The notes beneath the pieces are model-generated. The model searched no databases and had not been told where the DNA came from. It saw nothing but the letters and a program-made list of their open reading frames with translations. This document shows, piece by piece, positions 1-6,486 of a stretch of DNA of 64,000 nt. The stretch is from positions 1 to 64,000 of IMG/VR virus record IMGVR_UViG_3300025674_000016; one strand, given 5' to 3'. The stretch comes from a virus. The number at the start of each line of letters is the position of its first letter. Position 1 is the first letter of the stretch. Position numbers and translations under genes: made by a program.

Positions 1-113
1 TGAGCGGAGGCGTAGCCACCTCCCGAGAGCCCCGCTTGCCTCCAAGTCCCATAATCCCAGCCCTTGTCAGTCCCGACGCTGAAAACGCCGGGCTCGTCTG
101 TCCATTTGCTCAT
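1..113 (-). CDS. Hypothetical protein, N-terminal part (runs off the left edge)
   Basis: An open frame begins at the ATG at 113-111 and stays open for 37 codons to the window edge. It reads MSKWTDEPGVFSVGTDKG and continues rich in Gly and Trp. Its start overlaps the stop of the upstream gene (110-451) in an ATGA arrangement, which suggests translational coupling. The base composition is GC-rich like that neighbour and unlike the rest of the window. I do not recognise the product, and too little of it is present to assign one. Confidence 0.55.
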   Translation of the reverse strand, partial: MSKWTDEPGVFSVGTDKGWDYGTWRQAGLSGGGYASA

Positions 114-451
114 GGCGCGGCCTCCAATGCTTTGACGAGGGCTTCAGCCTCAGTGTCGAAGGCCGGCAGGACGATAGCCGCCAGCCCCTCAGAGCCGTAT
201 CGAGCGCCGACCCCCCATTTGTCGCCAACTTGCATAGTGCTAACAACTGAGTCGTCGCCCCGATGTGGCTCCCACGCCTCCCTCACAAGGGCAAGCAGAC
301 ACCCCAGCGTGGCGGGGTCGGAGAGGTCGGGCAGTGCTGCCTCCCAATCATCCGTCATCTCATCTAGGCGCAAGCCGGTATCCAAAGCCAGCATTCCCGG
401 CATCCACCGCCAGTCCTTGCAGGCGACGGCCTTTTTTGCAAGCTCAATCAT
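110..451 (-). CDS. Phage hypothetical protein with WRWMPGM motif
   Basis: A 113-residue protein beginning MIELAKKAVACKDWRWMPGM. The segments KDWRWMPGML and LPDLSDPATLGCLLALVREA resemble a small protein family I know from many unrelated phages, where its function is unknown. No catalytic motif or membrane segment is visible. A purine-rich GGAAAGAAG lies just before the ATG and can serve as ribosome binding site. The gene is noticeably GC-richer than everything after position 500, which hints at a different origin. Two plus-strand frames across it lack such motifs and are taken as shadows. Confidence 0.75.
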   Translation of the reverse strand: MIELAKKAVACKDWRWMPGMLALDTGLRLDEMTDDWEAALPDLSDPATLGCLLALVREAWEPHRGDDSVVSTMQVGDKWGVGARYGSEGLAAIVLPAFDTEAEALVKALEAAP

Positions 452-505
452 CTTCTTTCCTGTTTGCTAGAGTTTGACGTACTGACAAATAAAAATTTTT
501 CCGAT

Positions 506-727
506 TCAGATTTCTCTGCCATTAAAGTTTCGCTTTAGGCTTTCAATGCAATCTTCTGCTTCTGCAAGCAATTCTAAATGTTTTTTATATTCCTCCAACA
601 TATTGCTGTGCTCGCCAATGCCGACAGGGTTCTCAAAATAAAGTTTTAAGGTTGCAAGCGCAGCATCTCGCTGCGCGACATAGTGAGACAATAAGGCCCT
701 ATAAAAAGGCAACTCTTCGTATTTCAT
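506..727 (-). CDS. Small helical hypothetical protein (73 aa)
   Basis: A 73-residue protein beginning MKYEELPFYRALLSHYVAQR. It is predicted from composition to be almost wholly helical (ALATLKLYF, MLEEYKKHLELLAEAEDCIE). Its ATG overlaps the stop of the GIY-YIG gene, so the two probably form one short minus-strand transcript. I do not recognise a family. The AT-rich composition matches the main body of the window, not the GC-rich segment next to it. Confidence 0.6.
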   Translation of the reverse strand: MKYEELPFYRALLSHYVAQRDAALATLKLYFENPVGIGEHSNMLEEYKKHLELLAEAEDCIESLKRNFNGREI

Positions 728-996
728 ATCTTCTCCATTGTGTGTAAATTTGCAATTATAAGAAGCCCCTTTTCCACCCTAGAGAGCTTCTTGATTCTCC
801 ATTCTTCTCTTTGTGCTAAGCTTCTGCTTGGATACTCAGAATAAAAAACTAACTCTACTGGTCTGCGCGTCTTTGTGTACTTTGCTCCCTTGTTTGTATT
901 GTTGTGTTCGTTGAGTCTTCTTGATAGCTCAGTTGTTATTCCAGTATAATAAGTTCCATCGGCACATTGGACGATGTATGTGTACCAAGTCTTCAT
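724..996 (-). CDS. GIY-YIG endonuclease-like protein (YhbQ/UvrC-N type)
   Basis: A single-domain GIY-YIG protein of 90 residues. The first motif is degenerate (YTYIVQCADG), the second reads TYYTGITTELSRRLNEH with the usual Arg, and SLAQREEWRIKKLSR supplies the downstream conserved Glu/Arg-Lys region. Family members are nucleases that cut DNA. Single-domain forms in phages are either free-standing homing-type enzymes or YhbQ-like proteins of unclear role. I chose the ATG at 996 because the fold begins immediately after it. A longer frame would start inside the -35 box of the promoter at 1004-1032. The predicted transcript start then falls almost on the ATG, so the mRNA may be leaderless. Confidence 0.85.
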   Translation of the reverse strand: MKTWYTYIVQCADGTYYTGITTELSRRLNEHNNTNKGAKYTKTRRPVELVFYSEYPSRSLAQREEWRIKKLSRVEKGLLIIANLHTMEKI

Positions 997-1003
997 GCCA
1001 AAC

Positions 1004-1032
1004 AATATAGCACTGCGCAGTCCTAGTGTCAA
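1004..1032 (-). promoter_or_regulatory. Consensus sigma-70-type promoter for the minus-strand GIY-YIG operon
   Basis: On the minus strand TTGACA (1032-1027) is followed by exactly 17 bases and then TATATT (1009-1004). This is a near-perfect host vegetative promoter. The expected start of transcription, about seven bases later, lies at or next to the GIY-YIG start codon at 996. The same architecture (TTGACA/TTGAAA, 17, TATATT) recurs at 4561-4589 and 23434-23462. Confidence 0.7.
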
Positions 1033-1097
1033 GCAAAAGTTTGCTCATCTCGCAATGATAAACTATTTATTTGAGAAAAATAAAAGGAGTTTGATTA

Positions 1098-2168
1098 ATG
1101 CTATTGAAACGAGGGGACCGCAGCGAAGAAGTCAAAGCGGTTCAAGAAAAACTAAAACAATTAAATTTCTATGCTGGTGGTGTTGACGGCATCTTTGGCC
1201 AAAACACAGATCGGGCAGTTCGTTCTTTTCAGGCTTCACGAGGTCTTCTTGTGGATGGTGTCGTTGGCCCTCAAACAAACGCCGCTTTGCGAAAGGCTAC
1301 AGGGCAAAAAACAGCACCTTCTAGCCCTTTGAAAGCTCCAAGAGGCCAGAACTCCGTTCCACCAACTCACGACAGTATTTCGGCCTGTAGTCACGCTGCA
1401 TGGTCAAGGTATAAAAGTTTTAAAGATTGTTTATTGGGTAGCAACAATACAGGCGAGCATGTTTTCTATGGACCGGGGCGTGGCCTTTTTGAACAAGACA
1501 AATGGGTTGTCTCATATGGCCCAGGCAAGCTAGGCAGAAAAACATGGGCAGTTAAAGGCGGTAAGACAGGCCCAAGCTTGCACTGTTCTAGTTTAACAAA
1601 TTTATTTTTGGGATATCTGCTCAATTATAATGATAAGTGGACACACCAAGGCAATATGCCAGATCAAATGAAAATGTGTTTGCAAGATGATGGGCTGCAC
1701 CCGCTTCCTCAAAATAAAAAGATTAAGTATCGAGGATACGGCGACAATTGCATGCGCCTTGCAAGCAACGGCGATACCGCAGAAAGATGGGGTATTGGCG
1801 GCAAGTTTATGCACAACAGGCTTGATGCCCTTGAAGTCTGGGAGCGCAGAAAAGAACTGGCCACTTTCAATATCTGGGCTCAAAGCACAAAGAAAGGCCG
1901 CTCTTCAAAAATGAAGTGGGACCACCATGTAGGCTTATTTATTTATGACCATGCCGAAGACCGAATGTGGCGATTGGCTGCTGATGGCTATAGGGGCAGT
2001 GGCGGTGCTTATTCTGCAACGCCCGTTCAATATCGTGAAATAGATGCTGCTTGGTCAAAGCAAGACGCAGAAAACAAATTTTATCAGATTATGCGAATTA
2101 TCCCTGATGATGAGCATGGCAATTTTGGATTGGGCAGTGAATCTTTGCCAATGGAGGTTGAGGAGTGA
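1098..2168 (+). CDS. Cell-wall hydrolase with peptidoglycan-binding domain
   Basis: A 356-residue protein. Residues 1-68 are a PG_binding_1 domain (LKRGDRSEEVKAVQEKL, GGVDGIFGQNTDRAVRSFQ, LVDGVVGPQT). After a short Pro/Ser linker, residues from about 95 form a larger domain with Cys near residue 162 in SLHCSSLTN and a His pair near 275 in WDHHVGLFIYD. This spacing would suit a papain-like (NlpC/P60 or CHAP-type) peptidoglycan peptidase, but I could not match the family with certainty. An AAGGAG ribosome site lies eight bases before the ATG. No signal peptide is seen. It could be a lysin released at lysis or an entry enzyme carried in the virion. It is translationally coupled to the next gene. 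Confidence 0.75.
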   Translation: MLLKRGDRSEEVKAVQEKLKQLNFYAGGVDGIFGQNTDRAVRSFQASRGLLVDGVVGPQTNAALRKATGQKTAPSSPLKAPRGQNSVPPTHDSISACSHAAWSRYKSFKDCLLGSNNTGEHVFYGPGRGLFEQDKWVVSYGPGKLGRKTWAVKGGKTGPSLHCSSLTNLFLGYLLNYNDKWTHQGNMPDQMKMCLQDDGLHPLPQNKKIKYRGYGDNCMRLASNGDTAERWGIGGKFMHNRLDALEVWERRKELATFNIWAQSTKKGRSSKMKWDHHVGLFIYDHAEDRMWRLAADGYRGSGGAYSATPVQYREIDAAWSKQDAENKFYQIMRIIPDDEHGNFGLGSESLPMEVEE

Positions 2169-3661
2169 AAATTACAAAGACTGAATTAAAATCAATAATT
2201 TCAGAAGAGATGTCTTATGAGATCTTAGAACAAAGATTGGATTTATTAAACGAGGATCTTCGTTATATAAATAATAAAAAATTACTAAAGGAAGGTTTTT
2301 TAGACGCTGCGCAAGGTGTCTTGGACCTAGTTGGGCTAATACCTGGCGCTGGTGAGATTGCAGATGCTATTAATGGTGTGGTCTCTTTATTGAGGGCTCT
2401 TGTGGAGTCAGAAGGTAAATTTGAAAACGTATTAAATGCAATTTTTTCTTTTATATCAATGGTGCCAGCAATAGGAGATGCAGTTGGAAAAGGTGGCAAA
2501 CTTGGCATTTATTTTATAAAAATTTTAGATAAATTTCCCCAACTTAAAAAAGCGGGAGACTTAATTAATGCTGCAAAGAGCAATAAAAAATTAATGTTTG
2601 TTGTCACTAACGCTAAAAAGTTTTTCTCTGATCATGGTGACAAAGTAGTAGGTGTAGTGAAAGCTTTGCAAGAAAAAGATGTTGATTCTATCTATAGAAT
2701 TTTTAATATTAAAAAAATTAAAAATGAAAGAGTTCAACAAAAGATAGACCTCTTATTTGAACAAGGTCTAGAGGGCATCAGTGAAAGAATGCAGGGATTA
2801 GATACCGATTCTTTAACCAGTGCTATTGAAGTTCTTAATGGTTTAAATTTGCAAACAAATGAATCTATAAATAACCATAGTAATTCAATTACTAAATCAA
2901 AATTAAGACAAATTATTCGTGAAGAGTTAAATAAGCAACTCCATAAAGAAGGTATTTTTGATACACTTAAAGGCGCTTTTGGGGGCAAGAAAAGCACCAC
3001 TGGCGACTTGGATTTAGAAGCCAATGGGGACTTGGGTTCAAAGCTGGAAGAGAAAGAGAAAGAATTTAAAGCAGCAGGGACTATAGAAAAAGGAAGCCTA
3101 CGACAACCGTTTATAGATCTTGTTAATCAAGCCTTAGAAAGTAGTGATCCGGTCGCCAAAGAAAAGGCAAACGAAATAAAGAAAAAATATCGCTCTCTTT
3201 TTATAGATCCTGAGCCTTTCGATGGAAACTTGAGTTTATATTCAGGCAAAGATTTGAGTAGACAAGGTTTTAAAGGTAAAGACCTCAGAAATGTGAACTT
3301 TTCAAAATCCGATTTGCAAAATGCAAATTTTGAAAATGCTATTTTTTCTATTGACCCTGCTTTGGGTAAAGAAAATTACATTTTTTCTGGGAGTGACATT
3401 ACTGGGGCCAACTTCAAAGGTATAAGAATATATGTCCAAGGTTTAGATCAAAGTTGGCCAAAAGATGGAAAGCTCCCTTACACAGAGGAAGGTGAAGGAT
3501 ATATAGAGCGCCCAGAAGGAAACCTGCACGGCAGTCGCTACCGTCCGCGTGCTATGAGAGACTCTGACAGGAAAGCGCGGGCAGAGCACATGGAACTTTT
3601 CAAAAAGTATTTCAAAATGCTAACTAAAGGCTCGATCATAAAAGGGTATCCAAAATTTTAA
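2165..3661 (+). CDS. Putative packaged protein: two targeting peptides, hydrophobic domain, pentapeptide repeats
   Basis: A 498-residue protein with a GTG start, overlapping the previous stop, and GGAGG seven bases upstream. Residues 1-16 (MKITKTELKSIISEEM) match the N-terminal signature repeated in this region. LLKEGFLDAAQ follows, then a hydrophobic stretch (LDLVGLIPGAGEIADAI, ISMVPAIGDAVGKG) of the kind that precedes toxin domains or inserts in membranes. A second copy of the signature, ITKSKLRQIIREELNK, occurs near residues 242-257, again followed by KEGIFDTL. The C-terminal third has pentapeptide-like repeats (DLSRQGFKGKDLRNVNFSKS, DLQNANFENA). The layout suggests two once-separate capsid-targeted proteins fused in frame. 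The function is unknown. Confidence 0.75.
   Translation: MKITKTELKSIISEEMSYEILEQRLDLLNEDLRYINNKKLLKEGFLDAAQGVLDLVGLIPGAGEIADAINGVVSLLRALVESEGKFENVLNAIFSFISMVPAIGDAVGKGGKLGIYFIKILDKFPQLKKAGDLINAAKSNKKLMFVVTNAKKFFSDHGDKVVGVVKALQEKDVDSIYRIFNIKKIKNERVQQKIDLLFEQGLEGISERMQGLDTDSLTSAIEVLNGLNLQTNESINNHSNSITKSKLRQIIREELNKQLHKEGIFDTLKGAFGGKKSTTGDLDLEANGDLGSKLEEKEKEFKAAGTIEKGSLRQPFIDLVNQALESSDPVAKEKANEIKKKYRSLFIDPEPFDGNLSLYSGKDLSRQGFKGKDLRNVNFSKSDLQNANFENAIFSIDPALGKENYIFSGSDITGANFKGIRIYVQGLDQSWPKDGKLPYTEEGEGYIERPEGNLHGSRYRPRAMRDSDRKARAEHMELFKKYFKMLTKGSIIKGYPKF
2891..2935 (+). repeat. 45-bp repeat encoding a targeting peptide, copy 1
   Basis: This segment inside the 498-residue gene encodes TKSKLRQIIREELNK and matches 3729-3773 at 42 of 45 bases. 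The match at DNA level, including synonymous positions, indicates a recent duplication, not just protein-level convergence. Confidence 0.8.
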
Positions 3662-3695
3662 ATACTCTTAGAAACCAACTAGAAGAAAAATAAAA

Positions 3696-3776
3696 ATGAA
3701 GAAGATCAGCAGAAAGAAAATAGAAATAACTAAATTAAAATTAAAACAAATTATTCGTGAAGAGCTAAATAAGTGA
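3696..3776 (+). CDS. 26-residue mini-ORF consisting only of a targeting peptide
   Basis: The ATG at 3696 opens a 26-codon frame whose product begins MKKISRKKIEITK and ends LKQIIREELNK. It is nothing more than the signature peptide that starts many neighbouring proteins. Its first 33 bases match the start of the gene at 4145 (30 of 33), and its last 45 bases match 2891-2935 (42 of 45), so it is a chimera of two neighbours. A purine-rich AGAAGAAAA precedes it. It may be a translated stub, a decayed gene whose cargo was lost, or a duplication scar. Confidence 0.45.
   Translation: MKKISRKKIEITKLKLKQIIREELNK
3729..3773 (+). repeat. 45-bp repeat encoding a targeting peptide, copy 2
   Basis: This is the second copy of the segment at 2891-2935, with three base differences. 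It forms the 3' half of the 26-codon mini-ORF and ends directly before its stop codon. Confidence 0.8.
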
Positions 3777-3788
3777 TATAATGAATCC

Positions 3789-4148
3789 ATGAATTGGAAA
3801 ATAGTTCTTATCTCTGCTCTCTTGACAATTGTAGGCCAGATCTTGGTCTGGTTTCAATGCAGCCTGCAATATATTTCTGACTGGTGGAAAGATCACCCCA
3901 CACTCAATATTGTTTTATTTTCCCTTCCCGCAGCCTTTTGCTTTTATTGGGGCTGGACCTATATGGTTCAAGCCACCAATTCTTTATGGGCTGCTAGGCT
4001 AATTGGATTTGCAATTAGCTTTACAGTGTTCCCCTTTATGACGTGGTACTTTGTTGGCGAGAGCATGTTCAGGCCAAAGGTTATGATCTGCATTGTTCTT
4101 GCCATTATTATGATATTGGTTCAACTATTTTATCCGGAGACAAAATGA
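3789..4148 (+). CDS. Small four-helix membrane protein
   Basis: A 119-residue protein beginning MNWKIVLISALLTIVGQI with four hydrophobic segments: residues about 5-22, 41-62, 70-90 and 97-115. The order of helices and the polar loop STWYFVGES-like region (PFMTWYFVGESMFRPK) resemble DUF486/small DMT-type transporters, but I am not certain of the family. It is coupled by an ATGA overlap to the next gene. The role in the phage is unknown. Options include a transporter or a membrane protein affecting the host envelope. Confidence 0.65.
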   Translation: MNWKIVLISALLTIVGQILVWFQCSLQYISDWWKDHPTLNIVLFSLPAAFCFYWGWTYMVQATNSLWAARLIGFAISFTVFPFMTWYFVGESMFRPKVMICIVLAIIMILVQLFYPETK

Positions 4149-4369
4149 AGAAGATCAACAGAAAGAAAATGGAAAAAGATTTGTTATTGTTCGCAGAAAA
4201 GTTTGAAGACACAATAGTCGAGTGGCATGAATATGATGCTGCCAGCAAACAAGTTTTTATTTGGGTTGAAGGCAAGTGGGACTTGGACATTAAGTATGAG
4301 CTTAAAGATTATTTGCAAGAAAACTTTCACAATAGAATTCTTGTTAGCAGAATGATTTATAGAGATTAA
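4145..4369 (+). CDS. Hypothetical small protein (74 aa)
   Basis: The product starts MKKINRKKMEKDLLLFAEKF and continues DAASKQVFIWVEGKWDLDIK. This is a compact alpha/beta-looking protein with no family that I recognise. Its first ten codons are nearly the same DNA as the start of the mini-ORF at 3696. The ATG overlaps the stop of the membrane protein upstream. The gene ends where the structured region 4371-4554 begins. Confidence 0.6.
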   Translation: MKKINRKKMEKDLLLFAEKFEDTIVEWHEYDAASKQVFIWVEGKWDLDIKYELKDYLQENFHNRILVSRMIYRD

Positions 4370-4370
4370 G

Positions 4371-4554
4371 AGGCGTGGGCTACCCAACCCACCGCGCATG
4401 CTGCGCCCACCTGAACAGGGAGACAGGATTTTATACCTGTAAAAGATCAAGTATTCCTGGCTGTCTTATTCCTTGATCCGAGTCGTGTATGCATGTCGCC
4501 AGTAGAACTCTGCGTGTTTTCCGCCGCTCCCCTACCATCAGGGTATCTTCATTT
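4371..4554 (-). ncRNA. Candidate structured small RNA transcribed on the minus strand
   Basis: The gap 4370-4656 holds no convincing protein frame but is densely paired and GC-richer than its flanks. Visible stems are GATCAAG/CTTGATC (4445-4451 with 4472-4478), ACAGG/CCTGT (4423-4427 with 4436-4440), CCTG/CAGG (4410-4413 with 4416-4419), GTGGGC/GCCCAC (4375-4380 with 4405-4410) and GCGCA/TGCGC (4394-4398 with 4402-4406). A consensus minus-strand promoter at 4561-4589 would start transcription near 4554. On that strand the GATCAAG stem is followed by TTTT, so the RNA might end near 4441. I do not recognise the RNA family. The last two stems overlap and cannot form together. Confidence 0.45.
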
Positions 4555-4560
4555 ATAATA

Positions 4561-4589
4561 AATATAACACAGTCACAATATTTTGTCAA
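4561..4589 (-). promoter_or_regulatory. Consensus sigma-70-type promoter directed at the candidate ncRNA
   Basis: On the minus strand TTGACA (4589-4584) stands exactly 17 bases from TATATT (4566-4561). Nothing on the minus strand downstream is a credible protein gene, and transcription would run through the paired region 4554-4371. This is the main reason to propose an RNA gene there. Confidence 0.65.
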
Positions 4590-4656
4590 CTGTTTTTATA
4601 AAAAAAATAACTAATTATTTGGAATAAGAAAATTACAGTAAGGGAGAAACAAAAGC

Positions 4657-4929
4657 ATGAAGTTCACCTTTGAGCACGCTAAAACTGTTTTATCTGTCTT
4701 AGTCATTCCTGTTGCCCTTTGGGCTGTCAAGCTAGAAGTTAATAGCGCCGTAATGGCAGAGAACATGTCAAGAATGGAGGCAGATATAGAAGAGGCAAAC
4801 GAGATCAGCGCAGTTGTCCAACAAAATAAAGTAACACTTGCCCTACTAAAGGAGAGGCTAGACAATGCCAATGAAACTCTCAAAGACATTAAGGATATTC
4901 TCAGGGATCGCGTTCGTCCTGTTGATTAG
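4657..4929 (+). CDS. Membrane-anchored coiled-coil protein (spanin/holin-like candidate)
   Basis: A 90-residue protein with one N-terminal hydrophobic segment (VLSVLVIPVALWAVKLEV, residues about 10-27). The rest is charged and helical with heptad-like spacing (ISAVVQQNKVTLALLKERLD). The AGGGAG ribosome site is well placed. Its 3' end overlaps a second membrane-anchored coiled-coil gene in another frame. Overlapping pairs of this shape occur among phage spanins and holin/antiholin pairs, but the downstream protein has no lipobox, so this is only an inference from layout. Confidence 0.65.
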   Translation: MKFTFEHAKTVLSVLVIPVALWAVKLEVNSAVMAENMSRMEADIEEANEISAVVQQNKVTLALLKERLDNANETLKDIKDILRDRVRPVD

Positions 4930-5128
4930 TTATCTTTCTTGGGCCAGTGGCAAGACAAGCCAAGCTCAGGAATCAAATAAAGGATCTATTTATAAAGACG
5001 AACAATCTATAGATGTTAAGCAAATAGAAAAGCTTGACGAAGAACTACTTGATCTCAAACAACAAATAACAGAGATCAAAAGGAAGCAGCAAAATGATAA
5101 GGATTATAATCAGAGGAAAAGACGGTAA
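4865..5128 (+). CDS. Membrane-anchored coiled-coil protein, overlapping partner
   Basis: An 87-residue protein with start at 4865, or at 4871 (MKLSKTLRIF). A hydrophobic stretch, IFSGIAFVLLISYLSWASG, is followed by a charged helical tail (DVKQIEKLDEELLDLKQQIT) and a basic end. It overlaps the previous gene by 65 bases in another frame and overlaps the next by 35. The topology, one inner-membrane helix plus periplasmic or cytoplasmic coiled coil, is that of an Rz-like inner spanin. No sequence family is recognised. Confidence 0.55.
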   Translation: MPMKLSKTLRIFSGIAFVLLISYLSWASGKTSQAQESNKGSIYKDEQSIDVKQIEKLDEELLDLKQQITEIKRKQQNDKDYNQRKRR

Positions 5129-5693
5129 AGCCAAGCTTTGCCCCGAAGCAACTCAAGATCTCGAATTAAATACAAAAAATAGGGACGCCTCTATAAAAGC
5201 AGATCATATACAATATGGCCCTCTTAATGTTGATGAGCCGGGTAGCTACTGGAAGGATATTGCAGACCACTGGGATACTGCCGAGGAGGCTGCAAAAAAA
5301 TCTCTTTGTGGTAACTGTGTTGCATTTGATATCTCTCCAAGAATGAAAGATTGTATGCCAGGTGAAACGTCTGATGACGACGGTGAGCTAGGCTATTGCT
5401 GGATGCATCATTTTAAATGTCACTCTGCAAGATCTTGCCGAACATGGGCAAAAGGTGGCCCAATCAAAAACGACGAAAAGTCAAAAGAATGGCAAGACAA
5501 AAACAAAGAACAATTAGACGAAAAGAAAAAGAAACGTAAAAAGAAGAAAAAGAAACGTAAAAAGAAGAAAAAGAAAGCAGGGGATAGATGTGTGAGAATT
5601 GCAAAGCGCAAGTATGACGTTTGGCCCTCTGCCTACGCCTCTGGCGCTGTAGTTAAGTGCAGGCAAGGTAAAATATGGAAGGGTGAAAAATGA
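5094..5693 (+). CDS. Cys-rich protein with Lys/Arg linker and KYDVWPSAYASGA module
   Basis: A 199-residue protein. The middle (about residues 71-124) is rich in Cys and His (SLCGNCVAF, MKDCMPG, GYCWMHHFKCHSARSCRTW), a likely metal or cluster site. A run of about 20 Lys/Arg residues follows (near 143-162). The C-terminus, AGDRCVRIAKRKYDVWPSAY then ASGAVVKCRQG, is a module I recognise from marine phage proteins of unknown function. The same kind of basic linker occurs in the next three genes. The strong positive charge suggests contact with packaged DNA. No N-terminal targeting peptide is seen, so packaging here is inference. Confidence 0.7.
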   Translation: MIRIIIRGKDGKAKLCPEATQDLELNTKNRDASIKADHIQYGPLNVDEPGSYWKDIADHWDTAEEAAKKSLCGNCVAFDISPRMKDCMPGETSDDDGELGYCWMHHFKCHSARSCRTWAKGGPIKNDEKSKEWQDKNKEQLDEKKKKRKKKKKKRKKKKKKAGDRCVRIAKRKYDVWPSAYASGAVVKCRQGKIWKGEK

Positions 5694-6229
5694 TAAGAAT
5701 TAGAATTGTTTCATCACTAAAAAGCAAAATAAGAAAAGCTCTTCACGATGAAGGTGGCGCTGCCGGTATGGATGCCTTGATAAAACATACCGGCTCTGAC
5801 AAGCAAACTATAGATGCCGCTGTTCAGGAGATGCCAGATGTTGCGATACACAAGCACGGGGATTATATCATTGACGACGATGCTTGGGTGGATGTTGATG
5901 GCACTCAAAGAATAGATGAAAAAAAGAAGCGTAAAAAAAAACGCAAAAAAAAGAAACGTAAAAAGAAAGCCGGTACTGAATCCTCAAAGGAAAGCTCTTT
6001 AAGAGACTGGTTTGGCAGAAGAGGCGGTAAAGGCAAAGCCAAGGGCTGGGTTGATTGCAATACATGCCGCAAAGATAAGAAGACAGGTCGCAAAAAATGC
6101 AAGCCTTGCGGTCGCCAAAAAGGCGAAAAAAGATCAAAATATCCAGCTTGCCGACCAACGCCCGGAGCCTGCGAAGAAAGAGGTCGTGGTAAGAGTTGGG
6201 GCAAAAAATCCAAAAAGGGGAAAAAATAA
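5690..6229 (+). CDS. Basic protein with Lys/Arg linker and CRPTP Cys-rich tail
   Basis: A 179-residue protein. The N-terminal 65 residues look like a small helix-turn-helix-like fold (HDEGGAAGMDALIKHTGSDK, IDAAVQEMPDVAIHKHGDYI). A Lys/Arg block of about 20 residues comes next, then a Cys-rich basic tail: WVDCNTCRKDKKTGRKKCKP, CGRQKGEKRSKYPACRPTPG and ACEERGRGKSWGKKS. The tail is a conserved module in marine phage proteins, with six Cys that could bind metal. The ATG overlaps the previous stop and the gene is coupled to the next by TAATG. Minus-strand frames opposite the Lys block are poly-Phe shadows. Confidence 0.7.
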   Translation: MIRIRIVSSLKSKIRKALHDEGGAAGMDALIKHTGSDKQTIDAAVQEMPDVAIHKHGDYIIDDDAWVDVDGTQRIDEKKKRKKKRKKKKRKKKAGTESSKESSLRDWFGRRGGKGKAKGWVDCNTCRKDKKTGRKKCKPCGRQKGEKRSKYPACRPTPGACEERGRGKSWGKKSKKGKK

Positions 6230-6486
6230 TGAAACTAACAAAAAGTCTATTGGAGTCTCTAATCAGGGAAGCACTAGAAGAGACAGGATGTAGAGGAAGA
6301 GAACTAGAAGAAGGCAACTGTGTAAGCGAAGAAGAACAAACTTTAGAGGAAAAGAAAAAGAAGAAAAAGAAAAAATCCAAAAAAGTTGAAAACCCAAGAA
6401 AGTACAAAAAGAGGAATTACGATAGAGATGGTGACGGTGTTCCAAATGGGGCAGACTCTAAACCAGATGATGGTAGTAAATCATGA
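6229..6486 (+). CDS. Small putative packaged protein with targeting peptide and Ca-binding-like motif
   Basis: An 85-residue protein beginning MKLTKSLLESLIREALEETG, a clear copy of the signature peptide with L-I-R-E|A as a possible processing site. RELEEG follows, a second L-x-E|G site. An eight-Lys run comes next, and the C-terminal part RDGDGVPNGADSKPDDG resembles a DxDxDG calcium-binding loop of thrombospondin type-3 or dockerin style. I chose the start at 6229 over an upstream in-frame ATG because the signature peptide begins there and the TAATG overlap is typical of this operon. Confidence 0.65.
   Translation: MKLTKSLLESLIREALEETGCRGRELEEGNCVSEEEQTLEEKKKKKKKKSKKVENPRKYKKRNYDRDGDGVPNGADSKPDDGSKS

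Noticed and set aside
36-477. Two plus-strand frames of 144 and 70 codons
   Set aside because: They lie opposite the minus-strand gene 110-451, which has a recognisable family pattern and a ribosome site. The plus frames are Ser/Ala/Pro-rich shadow translations without motifs.
2261-2275. TATAAATA-type late promoter inside the 498-residue gene
   Set aside because: The sequence TATATAAATAAT is present, but it sits inside coding sequence with no gene start nearby and is expected by chance at this AT content.
3777-3782. TATAAT as a promoter for the membrane protein at 3789
   Set aside because: It lies only six bases before the start codon, has no -35 and no TG extension, and overlaps coding sequence end. 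It is probably chance in AT-rich DNA.
4441-4554. Possible hammerhead-type ribozyme (CTGATG followed by GGAAAA on the minus strand)
   Set aside because: The core needs CUGANGA and a closing GAAA with matching stems. Here the last A is G, and the flanking stems do not pair properly.
5420-6407. Minus-strand frames rich in Phe and Leu opposite the Lys-rich genes
   Set aside because: Poly-Phe is the reverse reading of poly-Lys codons. The frames have no start signals, and the plus-strand genes carry conserved modules.
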